Shown piece by piece: positions 34,401 to 43,146 of a stretch of DNA of 47,026 nt. The notes below the pieces were generated by a model, which did not search any database, was not told the origin of the DNA, and saw only the letters and a list, made by a program, of their open reading frames with translations. A program made the translations under genes and the position numbers. Source of the stretch: Chloroflexi bacterium OHK40 (GTDB lineage: Bacteria; Chloroflexota; Chloroflexia; Chloroflexales; Chloroflexaceae); contig SFCB01000249.1 of assembly GCA_004367505.1 (NCBI GenBank), positions 1 to 47,026 on the forward strand. Direction: 5' to 3'. The first letter of the stretch is position 1. The number at the start of each line of letters is the position of its first letter.

Positions 34401-34744
34401 CCGATGCCATCCGGGCCATCTACCTGCTCGATGGGCCTGAGGGCGCCACCCTCTACGTGCGCCGGCTGGACGGCAACGGTGTGCCGGTGAGGATCAATGG
34501 AGCTCTGGTGGCCGGCGGCGACGTGTGGCCCGACTTCGCCCTGCTCCCCGGTGGCGCTGGCGTCGTCTATCGCGCCGACGCCACCACCGACGAAGTCGAA
34601 GAACTCTACCTTGTGCCACTGCTCCCCCATCGCCTCCACGTCCCCTTGCTCGGCTGGGAGAGTGCCACCGACAATGACACCGCATGGCACACATGTACGA
34701 CTCCGCCCGCAGACCCATGCAAAGGGCGGGCCAGTGCGCTATAA
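31442..34744 (+). CDS. Secreted TolB/PD40-like multi-blade beta-propeller protein
   Basis: The 1100-residue protein starts with a signal peptide (MRLSIRRRALALVLALAALP). About twenty repeats of 40-55 residues follow, each shaped like FAISPDSRRVVYLADQ, then xxELFSVPxxGG, then LNxxLxxGGxV, the pattern of TolB/PD40 propeller blades. Examples: TSFVLSPDGSTVIFRADRDE, TNFAISPDGRRVVYRADVVE, SAYAISPDSRRVVYLADQEA. Twenty blades would make about three propellers. The tail HRLHVPLLG resembles the YLPLLRR end of other secreted proteins here. There is no enzyme domain, so it is probably a surface binding or structural protein. AAGGA precedes ATG 31442. The stop codon lies inside the uvrB -10. Confidence 0.85.
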   Translation: MRLSIRRRALALVLALAALPPTLALAGARTLNGPLALGMQIEPVERLDVRFGRSLLPGYQFTPGGDVLFLADQTTSGVIELYRAHANGSTPTRLSALLAPGGNVIEFATTATHAVYLADQRVDETYELFSVPLTGGEPALLNSLLVPGGDVTSFVLSPDGSTVIFRADRDEDEIFDLFSAPLTGGGPEQRLNPRQGPTGDVQPDLAISADNQRVLFRYNPADPASFDLFSAPLTGGAPALDVTPTPIGDPGGPSVLDFALSPDGSRVALRTRDPATGSVNLHIAAVSGAPTLFALTAFDAGSAVEAPGTADVPPEDQPPTPQLPYAFAPAGDQIVFIADATDGVYQLHSVEAPAGPGAAPPPLLISPIITGTQDVTNFAISPDGRRVVYRADVVEGAFELLAVDIAGTGTTFLMPAPPATADVDRFAITADSQRVIFRGDIEADGRYELFSSALGRSADRTRISGELPSGGDVAVFALAADGQRVVYLADQAIDGVTELFVVLATGGAPLRLSPPLVSGGTIGDFIVGPEPGRARVLFRADANADRVAELRAVPATGGAATLITAGGAVGGDVHRFALAPDGGHVVYLADQDVDGVVELYSRALGGEGALSKLNAPLEPDGQVLDVAVSPDGRRAVYLATQGGEPVLGSVPISGGEGSILTRPLPEGGAILRFRISPDSRRVVYLADHERAGVFELYSVPITGGPAERLSALIDGRVISAYAISPDSRRVVYLADQEAAGRQELFSVPIGGGAVRALNGPLPEGGTIGAFAISPVGGLVVYAGEQRQAGTVELYRVPIGGGVPVPLGMPPESGSGVDLTLACAGQARPGAELAPLLVSPDGRHVLFCASQISGGPRALYSVPLAGGSTVRLNLPTGAGGGVTRYTLSDDGAWAVFVVTSPADAGTREQLYSAPIEGASPPTALYAPEQGPARVAAFAISPDSATVAMIGADEANRPALFAAPIDGGAPRRLSGVLATGEGVVAFAIADAIRAIYLLDGPEGATLYVRRLDGNGVPVRINGALVAGGDVWPDFALLPGGAGVVYRADATTDEVEELYLVPLLPHRLHVPLLGWESATDNDTAWHTCTTPPADPCKGRASAL

Positions 34745-34745
34745 T
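34740..34745 (+). promoter_or_regulatory. -10 element of uvrB (CGCTATAAT), overlapping the upstream stop
   Basis: A perfect TATAAT (34740-34745), preceded by GCGC, includes the TAA stop of the propeller gene (34742-34744). The transcript start would be near 34752, about 75 nt before uvrB. No -35 match. Confidence 0.45.
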
Positions 34746-34827
34746 GGTTGCTGACCAGTAGTTAGCCACTCCCAGCCCGGCCCCCCACATCGCCGGCTAC
34801 CCCTTATACAGACGGACGAGCATCAGC

Positions 34828-36834
<2,007 letters not shown>

Positions 36835-36903
36835 CGCAGGACGCACCAGGCAGAATGGAACCCGATTCATTTTGCACGGTGCATCCTGCACGTTGCACCC
36901 ACC

Positions 36904-38310
36904 ATGGCGGTTCAAGTCTGGATCGGCGAGAAGCCTGAGCATCCCAACGAGCGTCGCGCCATTGTGGCCCTGGCCCAGGGTCTCGACCGGCTAGACGGCC
37001 TCTACCTCATTCTGGCAAATTTCAGCGTCGGCGGGCGCTCCGTTGACCTGGTGATCATCAAGCACGACGCGATCTTCATCATCGAGCTGAAGCACTGCGA
37101 TGGGCGGGTGCTGGGCAGTGTGAACGGGCCGTGGTTCGTCGAGGGGCGCAACGGTGAGCGTAAACGGCTCAACCCGGGCCGCAAGAATCCGTACAACCAG
37201 GTCATCTCCTACTTCCACGCGCTCACCAACTACCTCAATGAGCACCGGCGGGAGTTCCTCTCGGCGCAGAAGGCCAGCGACATCGATTTCCGCACCTGCA
37301 AACGGGTCGTGGTGATCGCGCCGAGCATCCAGGAGGGCTCGGAGATTGAGCTCGATTGGAAGGTCGAGCTGAAGGGCATGGATGAACTGCCCTCCTACCT
37401 AATCACGGAGCGCTCCTCGGAGATCGAGCTTAGCGATGAGGAGATGCTCGCCATCCCCGTGATGCTGCACTGCACGCCGTGGCAGGAGATCAACACGGTG
37501 CTGCGCGGTATTCTGGCCGACCCCGTCGCGCTCGCGGATCCGACTGAGATGGTGACGCACCGTGGTGCATCGCCCGGTGGCGCTGCGGGGGCGCCGGCCC
37601 CCACTGTGGAGGAGCCCCGGCCGATCGCCGCGCCCCCCGCTCCCGAGTCGGTGCCGGAACCTGCCCCGCCCCGCAGCTTCTGGCAGCGCACCCGAGCGGC
37701 CCTCGGCACAACTACGGGCCGCGTGGCCGCCGCCATGGCGACCCTGGCCGCCGTACTCTTCCTTGCACTCTTGCTGCGGCCCACCCGCCTGGTGCCCCTG
37801 CCCGATCAGCCGCCGGCGCCACTGGCCGAGATCACCGGCGTCCCCACCGGGGCCGCCGGGGCGACCAGCGCGGGCCTGCCCGAGGCGGCCTGCCGCTGGT
37901 CGGGGGCGCAGCTCGTCGGAAAGCGCTTCGATGCGGCCACCCAGAGCTGGCTCAGTGTGGCGCAGGGCGGCAGCTCCGCCATCATCCCCGAGGTTGTTGT
38001 TGCCCTTGAGCAGGTCTCCACGTGCAGTGGCACGATCGAGCTCACCTGGAGCGTGCAGAATAACTCCGACCGCGAAGTCGAGTTCCCACTCCGCAACGAT
38101 AACGTGCGCATCAGCGACAGCCTGGGCAACGAGTACCTGCTCGACGACGAGGCCTCTTCACCGCCTGCCATGCGGGTGGCGCCTGGAGGCCAGGAGCGCG
38201 GCACTGCGGTCGTCAGCCGGCCCCTCAGCAGCGCCGCCACCGCGCTCCTGGTACGCCTGCGGGAGCAGCCCTTCGGCGAGGCTAGCTTCGTCGTTGCCGT
38301 GCAGCCCTAA
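36904..38310 (+). CDS. NERD-domain protein with membrane helix and C-terminal outside domain
   Basis: The 468-residue protein has an N-terminal nuclease-related (NERD) domain with nuclease-like acidic residues: GGRSVDLVIIKH (Asp48) and FIIELK (Glu61-Leu-Lys63), a D-ExK-like layout. An acidic middle (SSEIELSDEEMLAIPVMLH), a Pro-rich linker (about 225-260), one membrane helix (about 273-294) and an Ig-like outside domain (VSTCSGTIELTWSVQNNSD, then LRNDNVRISDSLGNEYLLDD; DUF4352-like) follow. A cytosolic nuclease-like domain fused to an outside sandwich is unusual. ATG 36904 lacks a strong ribosome binding site. It follows uvrB by 69 bp on the same strand. Function is inferred from the fold only. 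Confidence 0.8.
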   Translation: MAVQVWIGEKPEHPNERRAIVALAQGLDRLDGLYLILANFSVGGRSVDLVIIKHDAIFIIELKHCDGRVLGSVNGPWFVEGRNGERKRLNPGRKNPYNQVISYFHALTNYLNEHRREFLSAQKASDIDFRTCKRVVVIAPSIQEGSEIELDWKVELKGMDELPSYLITERSSEIELSDEEMLAIPVMLHCTPWQEINTVLRGILADPVALADPTEMVTHRGASPGGAAGAPAPTVEEPRPIAAPPAPESVPEPAPPRSFWQRTRAALGTTTGRVAAAMATLAAVLFLALLLRPTRLVPLPDQPPAPLAEITGVPTGAAGATSAGLPEAACRWSGAQLVGKRFDAATQSWLSVAQGGSSAIIPEVVVALEQVSTCSGTIELTWSVQNNSDREVEFPLRNDNVRISDSLGNEYLLDDEASSPPAMRVAPGGQERGTAVVSRPLSSAATALLVRLREQPFGEASFVVAVQP

Positions 38311-38514
38311 TCTACCAGAGCTGGTACACCGGCGATCGCCACGATGTGCGCCACGCGCACACCGTGTGGTACGGCCTGTCAGGCGTCCACCGGCAGTTCT
38401 CCCTAGTGGCGTTCAGAGGCGGGCAGACTATCCGCGCCAGAACGGCTTCGGTCCCACTGGGACGCCCCGGCGTACGGCGCTGGTTGCTCCGCTCCCGTGC
38501 GTGGAAGTGGGGGC

Positions 38515-38531
38515 CGGGGCCTGCGGCCCCG
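38515..38531. terminator. Strong GC hairpin between convergent genes
   Basis: CGGGGCC-TGC-GGCCCCG is a perfect 7-bp stem between the NERD gene (+) and the thioesterase gene (-). There is no T run, so termination would be weak or factor-dependent. Confidence 0.35.
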
Positions 38532-38574
38532 CAGCGCCTCCCCGCCGATGCACGCTGCGAAGCCGGACTTGAGA

Positions 38575-39018
38575 TCAATCAGCGCCTCCTGGTGTACGCT
38601 CACCCTGTGCGCCCGCCATGCGCACCACTTCAGGGACTGGCACCGTCTGTCGGGTCGCGTAGTCGTAGGCGACCAACACCGACCGCCCCGTCGCGATGAG
38701 CGCCTCGTCTCCGTCCCGCACGACCGCGTACTCCATCACAAAGCTCTTCGTGCCGATTGATACGATCCGCACGCCAATCGCCAGGTGGTCGCCGAAGAGG
38801 GCTGGCGCTCGGTAGCTGATCGTGAGCTCGGCCAGGATCAGGCCGAGATCCTCCAGCCGCTGCCCGGTGAGTTGCTGGTAGTAGGCGATGCGCGCCGACT
38901 CCAGGTAGGTCGCATAGACGGCGTTATTCACATGGCCAAGCAGGTCGAGGTCGCGGAAACGCACCTCTTCCCGATGCACAAAGGGGTAGTCGGCCAGCAG
39001 GCCCGGCGTGTCGCTCAT
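38575..39018 (-). CDS. Hotdog-fold acyl-CoA thioesterase (YbgC/4HBT-like)
   Basis: The 147-residue single-hotdog protein has the signature VRFRDLDLLGHVNNAVYATYLE, with the catalytic Asp in the RDLDLLGHVNN segment, then LILAELTISYRAPALFGD and SFVMEYAVVRDGD. The family hydrolyses acyl-CoA or acyl-ACP thioesters; chain preference is unknown. AAGGAGG upstream of ATG 39018 removes a longer in-frame extension. It is divergent from the response regulator gene. Confidence 0.93.
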   Translation of the reverse strand: MSDTPGLLADYPFVHREEVRFRDLDLLGHVNNAVYATYLESARIAYYQQLTGQRLEDLGLILAELTISYRAPALFGDHLAIGVRIVSIGTKSFVMEYAVVRDGDEALIATGRSVLVAYDYATRQTVPVPEVVRMAGAQGERTPGGAD

Positions 39019-39057
39019 GCGCCTCCTTCGAGATAATGCAACGGACATAAATTTGTG

Positions 39058-39066
39058 TGGTAGAAT
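39058..39066 (+). promoter_or_regulatory. Extended -10 of the response regulator (TGGTAGAAT)
   Basis: TGG (39058-39060) precedes TAGAAT (39061-39066) in an A/T-rich patch between divergent genes. The start would be near 39073. No clear -35. Confidence 0.5.
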
Positions 39067-39140
39067 TGCCAGCGTCCCGGGCCCGAGAGCGAATACGAAC
39101 GGATGTGCCGCGCGGATAGGGCGCGCGGGAGGGTAAGGCA

Positions 39141-39512
39141 ATGACCCAGCCCAAGGGCACTATCTTCATCATGGACGACGATCTGGCGCTGCAGACGGTG
39201 CTCGAGTTCGCGCTGCGTAACGCCGGATACGATGTGATGCTCGCCCCTGATGGCCAGGAAGGCCTGCGCATGCTCGAGCACATCACTCCCAGCCTGGTGA
39301 TCAGCGACATCATGATGCCCAATATGGATGGCGTCGAGGTCTTCCAGCATATCAAGGAGCGCCTCCAGGACGACGGCATCCCGATTATCATTATGACCGC
39401 GCTCAACCGCAAGCCCTGGTTCGCTGACCTGGAGGCCGACGGCGCGGTGATCCTCCAGAAGCCCTTTGAGGTGGAGCGGCTGATCGAGCTGATCAACGTT
39501 ACCTTGCACTAG
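39141..39512 (+). CDS. Stand-alone CheY-like response regulator receiver
   Basis: The 123-residue receiver has all active-site residues: Asp12-Asp13-Asp14, phospho-acceptor Asp56 (LVISDIMMPNMDG), Thr86 (IIMTALN) and Lys107 (LQKPFE). It has no output domain, so it acts through a partner or a phosphorelay. No histidine kinase is adjacent. GGGAGGGTAAGG precedes the ATG. Its 3' end overlaps the convergent HIT gene by 14 bp. Confidence 0.95.
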   Translation: MTQPKGTIFIMDDDLALQTVLEFALRNAGYDVMLAPDGQEGLRMLEHITPSLVISDIMMPNMDGVEVFQHIKERLQDDGIPIIIMTALNRKPWFADLEADGAVILQKPFEVERLIELINVTLH

Positions 39513-40014
39513 CCCCTTCCAGCCGGTCAAAGGCCGGGCGCAGCCGGCCATACGTGACATCAAGCTCTTCCGGGATCAGCTTGGTTCCCCCGACCACCGG
39601 CATAAAGTTGGTGTCGCCGTTCCAGCGCGGCACGACGTGCATGTGCAGGTGCTCCGCGATCCCCGCCCCCGCCGTCTGGCCAAGATTCATCCCCAGATTG
39701 AAGCCCTGCGGTCGATACTCCTGCTCTAGCAACGCCACGCTTTGCCGTGTCAGCTCGAAGAGCTCTTGCGCCGCCGCCGCTTCCATGCCCGGCAGATCGG
39801 CTGTGTGGGCGAAGGGCACCACCATCAGGTGGGCGGTGTTATACGGGTAGAGGTTCAACACCACAAAGCAGTGCGCACCGCGATAGAGCACCAGGTGCGC
39901 TGCGTCGTGGGCTGGCTCTGCCGTGCCGATCGCGCACAGAACGCACCCTCCGTCCTGCGGCGTATCGCCGCGTTTGATGTAGCGCATCCTCCAGGGCGTA
40001 AATTTTGTCTCCAT
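39499..40014 (-). CDS. HIT-family nucleotide hydrolase/phosphorylase
   Basis: The 171-residue protein has the histidine triad HLHMHVVPRW, a CVLC zinc-like pair (GGCVLCAIG), VLNLYPYNTAHLMVVPF and the C-terminal NFMPVVGGTKLIPEEL. This resembles the Ap4A-hydrolase/phosphorylase branch. Substrate likely a dinucleoside polyphosphate or AMP-lysine-type bond; not decided. ATG 40014 has GAGGAG upstream. Confidence 0.93.
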   Translation of the reverse strand: METKFTPWRMRYIKRGDTPQDGGCVLCAIGTAEPAHDAAHLVLYRGAHCFVVLNLYPYNTAHLMVVPFAHTADLPGMEAAAAQELFELTRQSVALLEQEYRPQGFNLGMNLGQTAGAGIAEHLHMHVVPRWNGDTNFMPVVGGTKLIPEELDVTYGRLRPAFDRLEGASAR

Positions 40015-40188
40015 TGCAGCTCCTCATTGAGCGCTTTCCCAACGTTTCCATGTCCCTGCGCCACACCCTGACGCGCCTGCGTTCGCGCGAAGGAGCGTGG
40101 CATTGCAATCGCCCGGTAGGTTGCTCCCGCGCCTGGCCTACCGCCGCTCCGGCCCACTCGCCGATCGACGCACAGACGGGTGCTGGGG

Positions 40189-41529
40189 TCACGGGCGCTT
40201 ATCTACCCCTGCCAGCCGCAGGCCCACCAGCAGCGCCGCGCCCGCCACTACAATCCCTACCACGCAGCAGAGCGCCAGGGCAGTCGCTGTGGCCAGGGGG
40301 CGTGTGCCATTCAGCAGGCCCGCCCATGGCGGCTCGCCCGGCCGCGCCGCAAACGGGCCCCCGCCCGCCGGCTGCTCCTCAAAGCGCTCCGGTGGGGCCA
40401 CCGGTGGCCCGGAGAGGTCGGGCGGCTGGCGCTCCTGAGGCGGCAGTGTGGCGCGCCATTCGGCATCCAGCTCATCGACCGTCAGGCCAAGCACGGCGGG
40501 CAGGGCTTCGGCCACCGGAGTGGCCGAGGCGAAGGCCGCCGTCAACTCCGCGAGCTTTGCCTCGCCGTATACGGCGATGATATGCTCAACGACATCGCGG
40601 CTCTGGGCGTAGGAGAGCAGGGCCTGCTCCGGGTCGGCGGGGAAACTCGCCTCGAGTGCCTCCAGCGGGATCAGGCGCCCTTCCCGTGCGGCCTCGGCCA
40701 CCATCTCGTCCCAGCCGATATCCCGCTGCTCCTGGTTGTGGACGGCCAGGCCCTCATCGAACCAGACCGGAACGCCGCCATAGGGATTCTCGGTAGCCTG
40801 GTGCAGCACCTGGTGTGAGAGTTCGTGGGGGATGAGGCGCGCCAGCTCCGCGCGATCGCCCGGAGCGATCGGGCCGACGATCACGCCATAGCCGGGCCAG
40901 GCGGCGCCGCCGATCCACTCCACCGCATTGCTCTGCAGGGCCGAGCGCATATCGGCGTTGTTGGCATAGACGTAGATCCGCACCGGCTGGGTCAACTGGG
41001 CGCCGATCTGGGTTTGCAGCCGGTCGAGGGTCCGGGTAGCGCTGCTGAGCAACTCCTCACCGAAGGCTTCGTCGCCCCGGTACCAGTAGACGATCACGTT
41101 GCGATCCTGGAGTTCCCGCCATGGGAAGCGCTCATCGTGGTACACGAACTCCTGCGGCTCGGTGGTCAACTCGCTGCCGGCAGCGTCGCGCAGCACCCAG
41201 CGGAAAGAGATCTCGGTGCCCGGCGGGTAGTAGTAGACCCGCGTATCCAGGCGGTGGCTCGCCATCACCCGGGTTCCCGGCGTGAACTCGGGCTCCACGA
41301 CGGTGAGCGTTTCGTCGCGGGTGGGGCCGTAGAGGAGTTGGGCCTCCACGATCTCAGGACCGGCCGACTCGGCCTCCAGCGTGAACGTGATCCCGTCTGG
41401 AAAGTCGGGCTCGGCGGCGCTCACGGTCACGCGGAGGGCCTGGGACTCCTGGGCTCGGGCCGGAACGACGAGCAAGAGCAGCGGGGTGAGGGCCGCCGCA
41501 AGCGCCCAGAGCAGGCGACGGGGGGGCAT
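40189..41529 (-). CDS. Secreted, membrane-anchored MA-family zinc metallopeptidase
   Basis: The 446-residue protein has a signal peptide (LLWALAAALTPLLLLVVPARAQ), a beta-sandwich N-terminal domain and a peptidase MA-like catalytic domain: zinc motif HELSHQVLH with the third ligand in WFDEGLAVHN. A Pro-rich linker and a C-terminal membrane helix (ATALALCCVVGIVVAGAALLVGL) follow. It should be an outside-facing gluzincin. ATG 41529 is favoured by GGAG 8 nt upstream over an in-frame TTG at 41562. It lies just after prfB. Substrate unknown. Confidence 0.85.
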   Translation of the reverse strand: MPPRRLLWALAAALTPLLLLVVPARAQESQALRVTVSAAEPDFPDGITFTLEAESAGPEIVEAQLLYGPTRDETLTVVEPEFTPGTRVMASHRLDTRVYYYPPGTEISFRWVLRDAAGSELTTEPQEFVYHDERFPWRELQDRNVIVYWYRGDEAFGEELLSSATRTLDRLQTQIGAQLTQPVRIYVYANNADMRSALQSNAVEWIGGAAWPGYGVIVGPIAPGDRAELARLIPHELSHQVLHQATENPYGGVPVWFDEGLAVHNQEQRDIGWDEMVAEAAREGRLIPLEALEASFPADPEQALLSYAQSRDVVEHIIAVYGEAKLAELTAAFASATPVAEALPAVLGLTVDELDAEWRATLPPQERQPPDLSGPPVAPPERFEEQPAGGGPFAARPGEPPWAGLLNGTRPLATATALALCCVVGIVVAGAALLVGLRLAGVDKRP

Positions 41530-41567
41530 AGGCGAGCTCCGGGGTGAGCCGGGGTAGCGCAACCTGT

Positions 41568-42669
41568 CTACCGCTCGGCCACATTCCAGCGTAGGTAGGC
41601 TTCGATGAAGTCGTCGATCTGGCCGTCGAGCACCGCCTGAACGTTGCTCGTCTCGTGATCGGTGCGGTGGTCCTTCACCAGGGTCGACGGGTGAAGGTAG
41701 TAGGTGCGCATCTGGCTGCCGAAGGCGGCCTCACGATACTCCCCACGAAGCCGGGCCCGCTCCTCGGCCTGGCGCTGCAGCTCGCGCTCAAGCAGGCGCC
41801 CCCGCAGAACGCGCAGCGCCGTCTCGCGGTTCTGGAGCTGCGAGCGCTCATTCTGGCAGGTTACCACAATCCCGGTCGGCAGATGGGTAATCCGCACCGC
41901 CGAGTCGGTCGTGTTCACACCCTGGCCGCCGTGGCCCCCGGAGCGAAACACGTCCACCCGGATGTCTTCGGGTTTGATCGCCACCTCAGGCGCATCGTCC
42001 ACCTCGGGCATCACCTCCACGCGGGCGAAGGAGGTCTGGCGGGTATGGGAGGCGTTGAACGGTGAGAGACGGATCAGGCGGTGCACACCGGCCTCGGCGC
42101 GGGCATAGCCGTAGGCGTAAGGGCCACGCACCTCCAGCGTCGCGCTCTTGATCCCCGCCTCGTCGCCATCGCTCTGGTCGACGACGTGCACATCGTAACC
42201 GTGCGACTCGGCCCAGCGGGTGTACATCCGCAGCAGCATCTCGGCCCAGTCCTGGGCGTCGGTGCCGCCCATGCCGGCCTGGATGGAGATGAAGGTGTCG
42301 CGGTCATCGTAGCGGCCGCTGAGGAGCAGCCCGAGCTCACGCTGCTCAAGCTCCTGGCGGGCGGCCCGCAGCTCCTGGGCGAGCTCATCGGCCAGCGACT
42401 CGTCGCCCTCGGAATCGGCCAGTTCCAGCAACTCGGCGAGGCCCGTCAGCCGACGCTCCAGGCTCGTCCACTGCTCAACCTCAGTTTTCAGCCGGGTGAG
42501 CCGTTGCATCACGCCCTGAGCCTCGCGCGGGTCGTTCCAGAGCTCGGGACTGGCGGCCCGCTCCTCAAGCTCGGCGATCTGAGCCTGCTTGCCGGCCAGG
42601 TCAAAGATGCCCCCGGATGAGCGCGTAGCGCTCCTGCAAGGCGGCCAATTCGGTGTGAAGTTCGTGCAT
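41568..42669 (-). CDS. prfB: Peptide chain release factor 2, with programmed +1 frameshift
   Basis: The gene starts at ATG 42669 and reads 22 codons (MHELHTELAALQERYALIRG to HL) to an in-frame TGA at 42603-42601. Reading resumes after +1 slippage on CTT as DLAGKQAQIAELEERA and continues for 344 residues; total 366, the normal RF2 length. The product has the GGQ peptidyl-hydrolysis loop (SGGHGGQGVNTTDSAVR) and the SPF stop-codon recognition tripeptide (LIRLSPFNASHTRQTSF). It releases peptides at UGA and UAA. A reading frame called only from ATG 42512 would lack about 52 residues. The frameshift is autoregulatory: low RF2 favours slippage. Confidence 0.95.
42600..42615 (-). promoter_or_regulatory. 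prfB +1 frameshift site (CGGGGG-CAT-CTT-TGA-C)
   Basis: On the minus strand an internal Shine-Dalgarno-like CGGGGG (42615-42610) stands 3 nt before the slippery CTT (42606-42604), followed by TGA and C. The arrangement matches the Escherichia coli AGGGGG-TAT-CTT-TGA-C site. Confidence 0.93.
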
Positions 42670-43062
42670 CGCGATCAACGCTCCGTCTAGGGTGAGGTAC
42701 CGGCGCCCATGGTACCACAGGTGGCGGGCGCGGTGCCATCCCGCTCCGGGGCCATACAGGGCTGGCGCAACGTCCGGCGCCGCCACCGGCCCACCCCGTT
42801 CAGCCACCGCTCCCAGACCGGCGTAAGGGCAGACAGAACAGTTGAGCGGAAACGCGATACAACCCGGGACGATGGGCCACCCTTTTGGGACACCGCCCAA
42901 CCCCTCGCCTGCGATACTCAGCCTGTTGCAACCTGGCGCATGGCTCGGAACCGTCGAGCCGCCTGCGGAGGGCTGAAGTGTGTCAGAACGCCATCTGCTG
43001 GCGATGCTCGGGCCTGGTGCTCGGTTCGTGCTCCAGGAGGATCAGGTCGCATAGGAGGATTC
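42670..43062. other. Divergent intergenic region, no gene seen
   Basis: These 393 bp separate prfB (-) from the smORF (+). A possible extended -10 for the plus strand is TGCGATACT (42910-42918), and for prfB TGGTACCAT (42717-42709, minus). Neither has a good -35. Apart from these I see nothing. Confidence 0.3.
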
Positions 43063-43146
43063 ATGGAAACCCGCTATCTGCCAACCATCGCCCGCGACGC
43101 GCTGCAGCAGCGCCAGGTACCGGTACGCGAGGAGGTGGCCCGATGA
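43063..43146 (+). CDS. 27-residue smORF coupled to the CSLREA protein
   Basis: ATG 43063 follows a perfect AGGAGG (43053-43058). The peptide METRYLPTIARDALQQRQVP then VREEVAR ends at TGA 43144-43146, overlapping the next ATG (43143) as ATGA. The ribosome binding site of the next gene lies inside it. It may be a leader peptide that couples translation, or a real small basic/acidic protein. I do not recognise it. Confidence 0.55.
   Translation: METRYLPTIARDALQQRQVPVREEVAR

Noticed and set aside
41568-42512. Truncated release factor starting at 42512
   Set aside because: The upstream 22 codons, frameshift site and 30 further residues in the second frame restore a full-length RF2.
43063-43146. 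Second RiPP precursor
   Set aside because: The 27-residue peptide has no leader motif, no GG and no modifying enzyme nearby; translational coupling is the simpler explanation.
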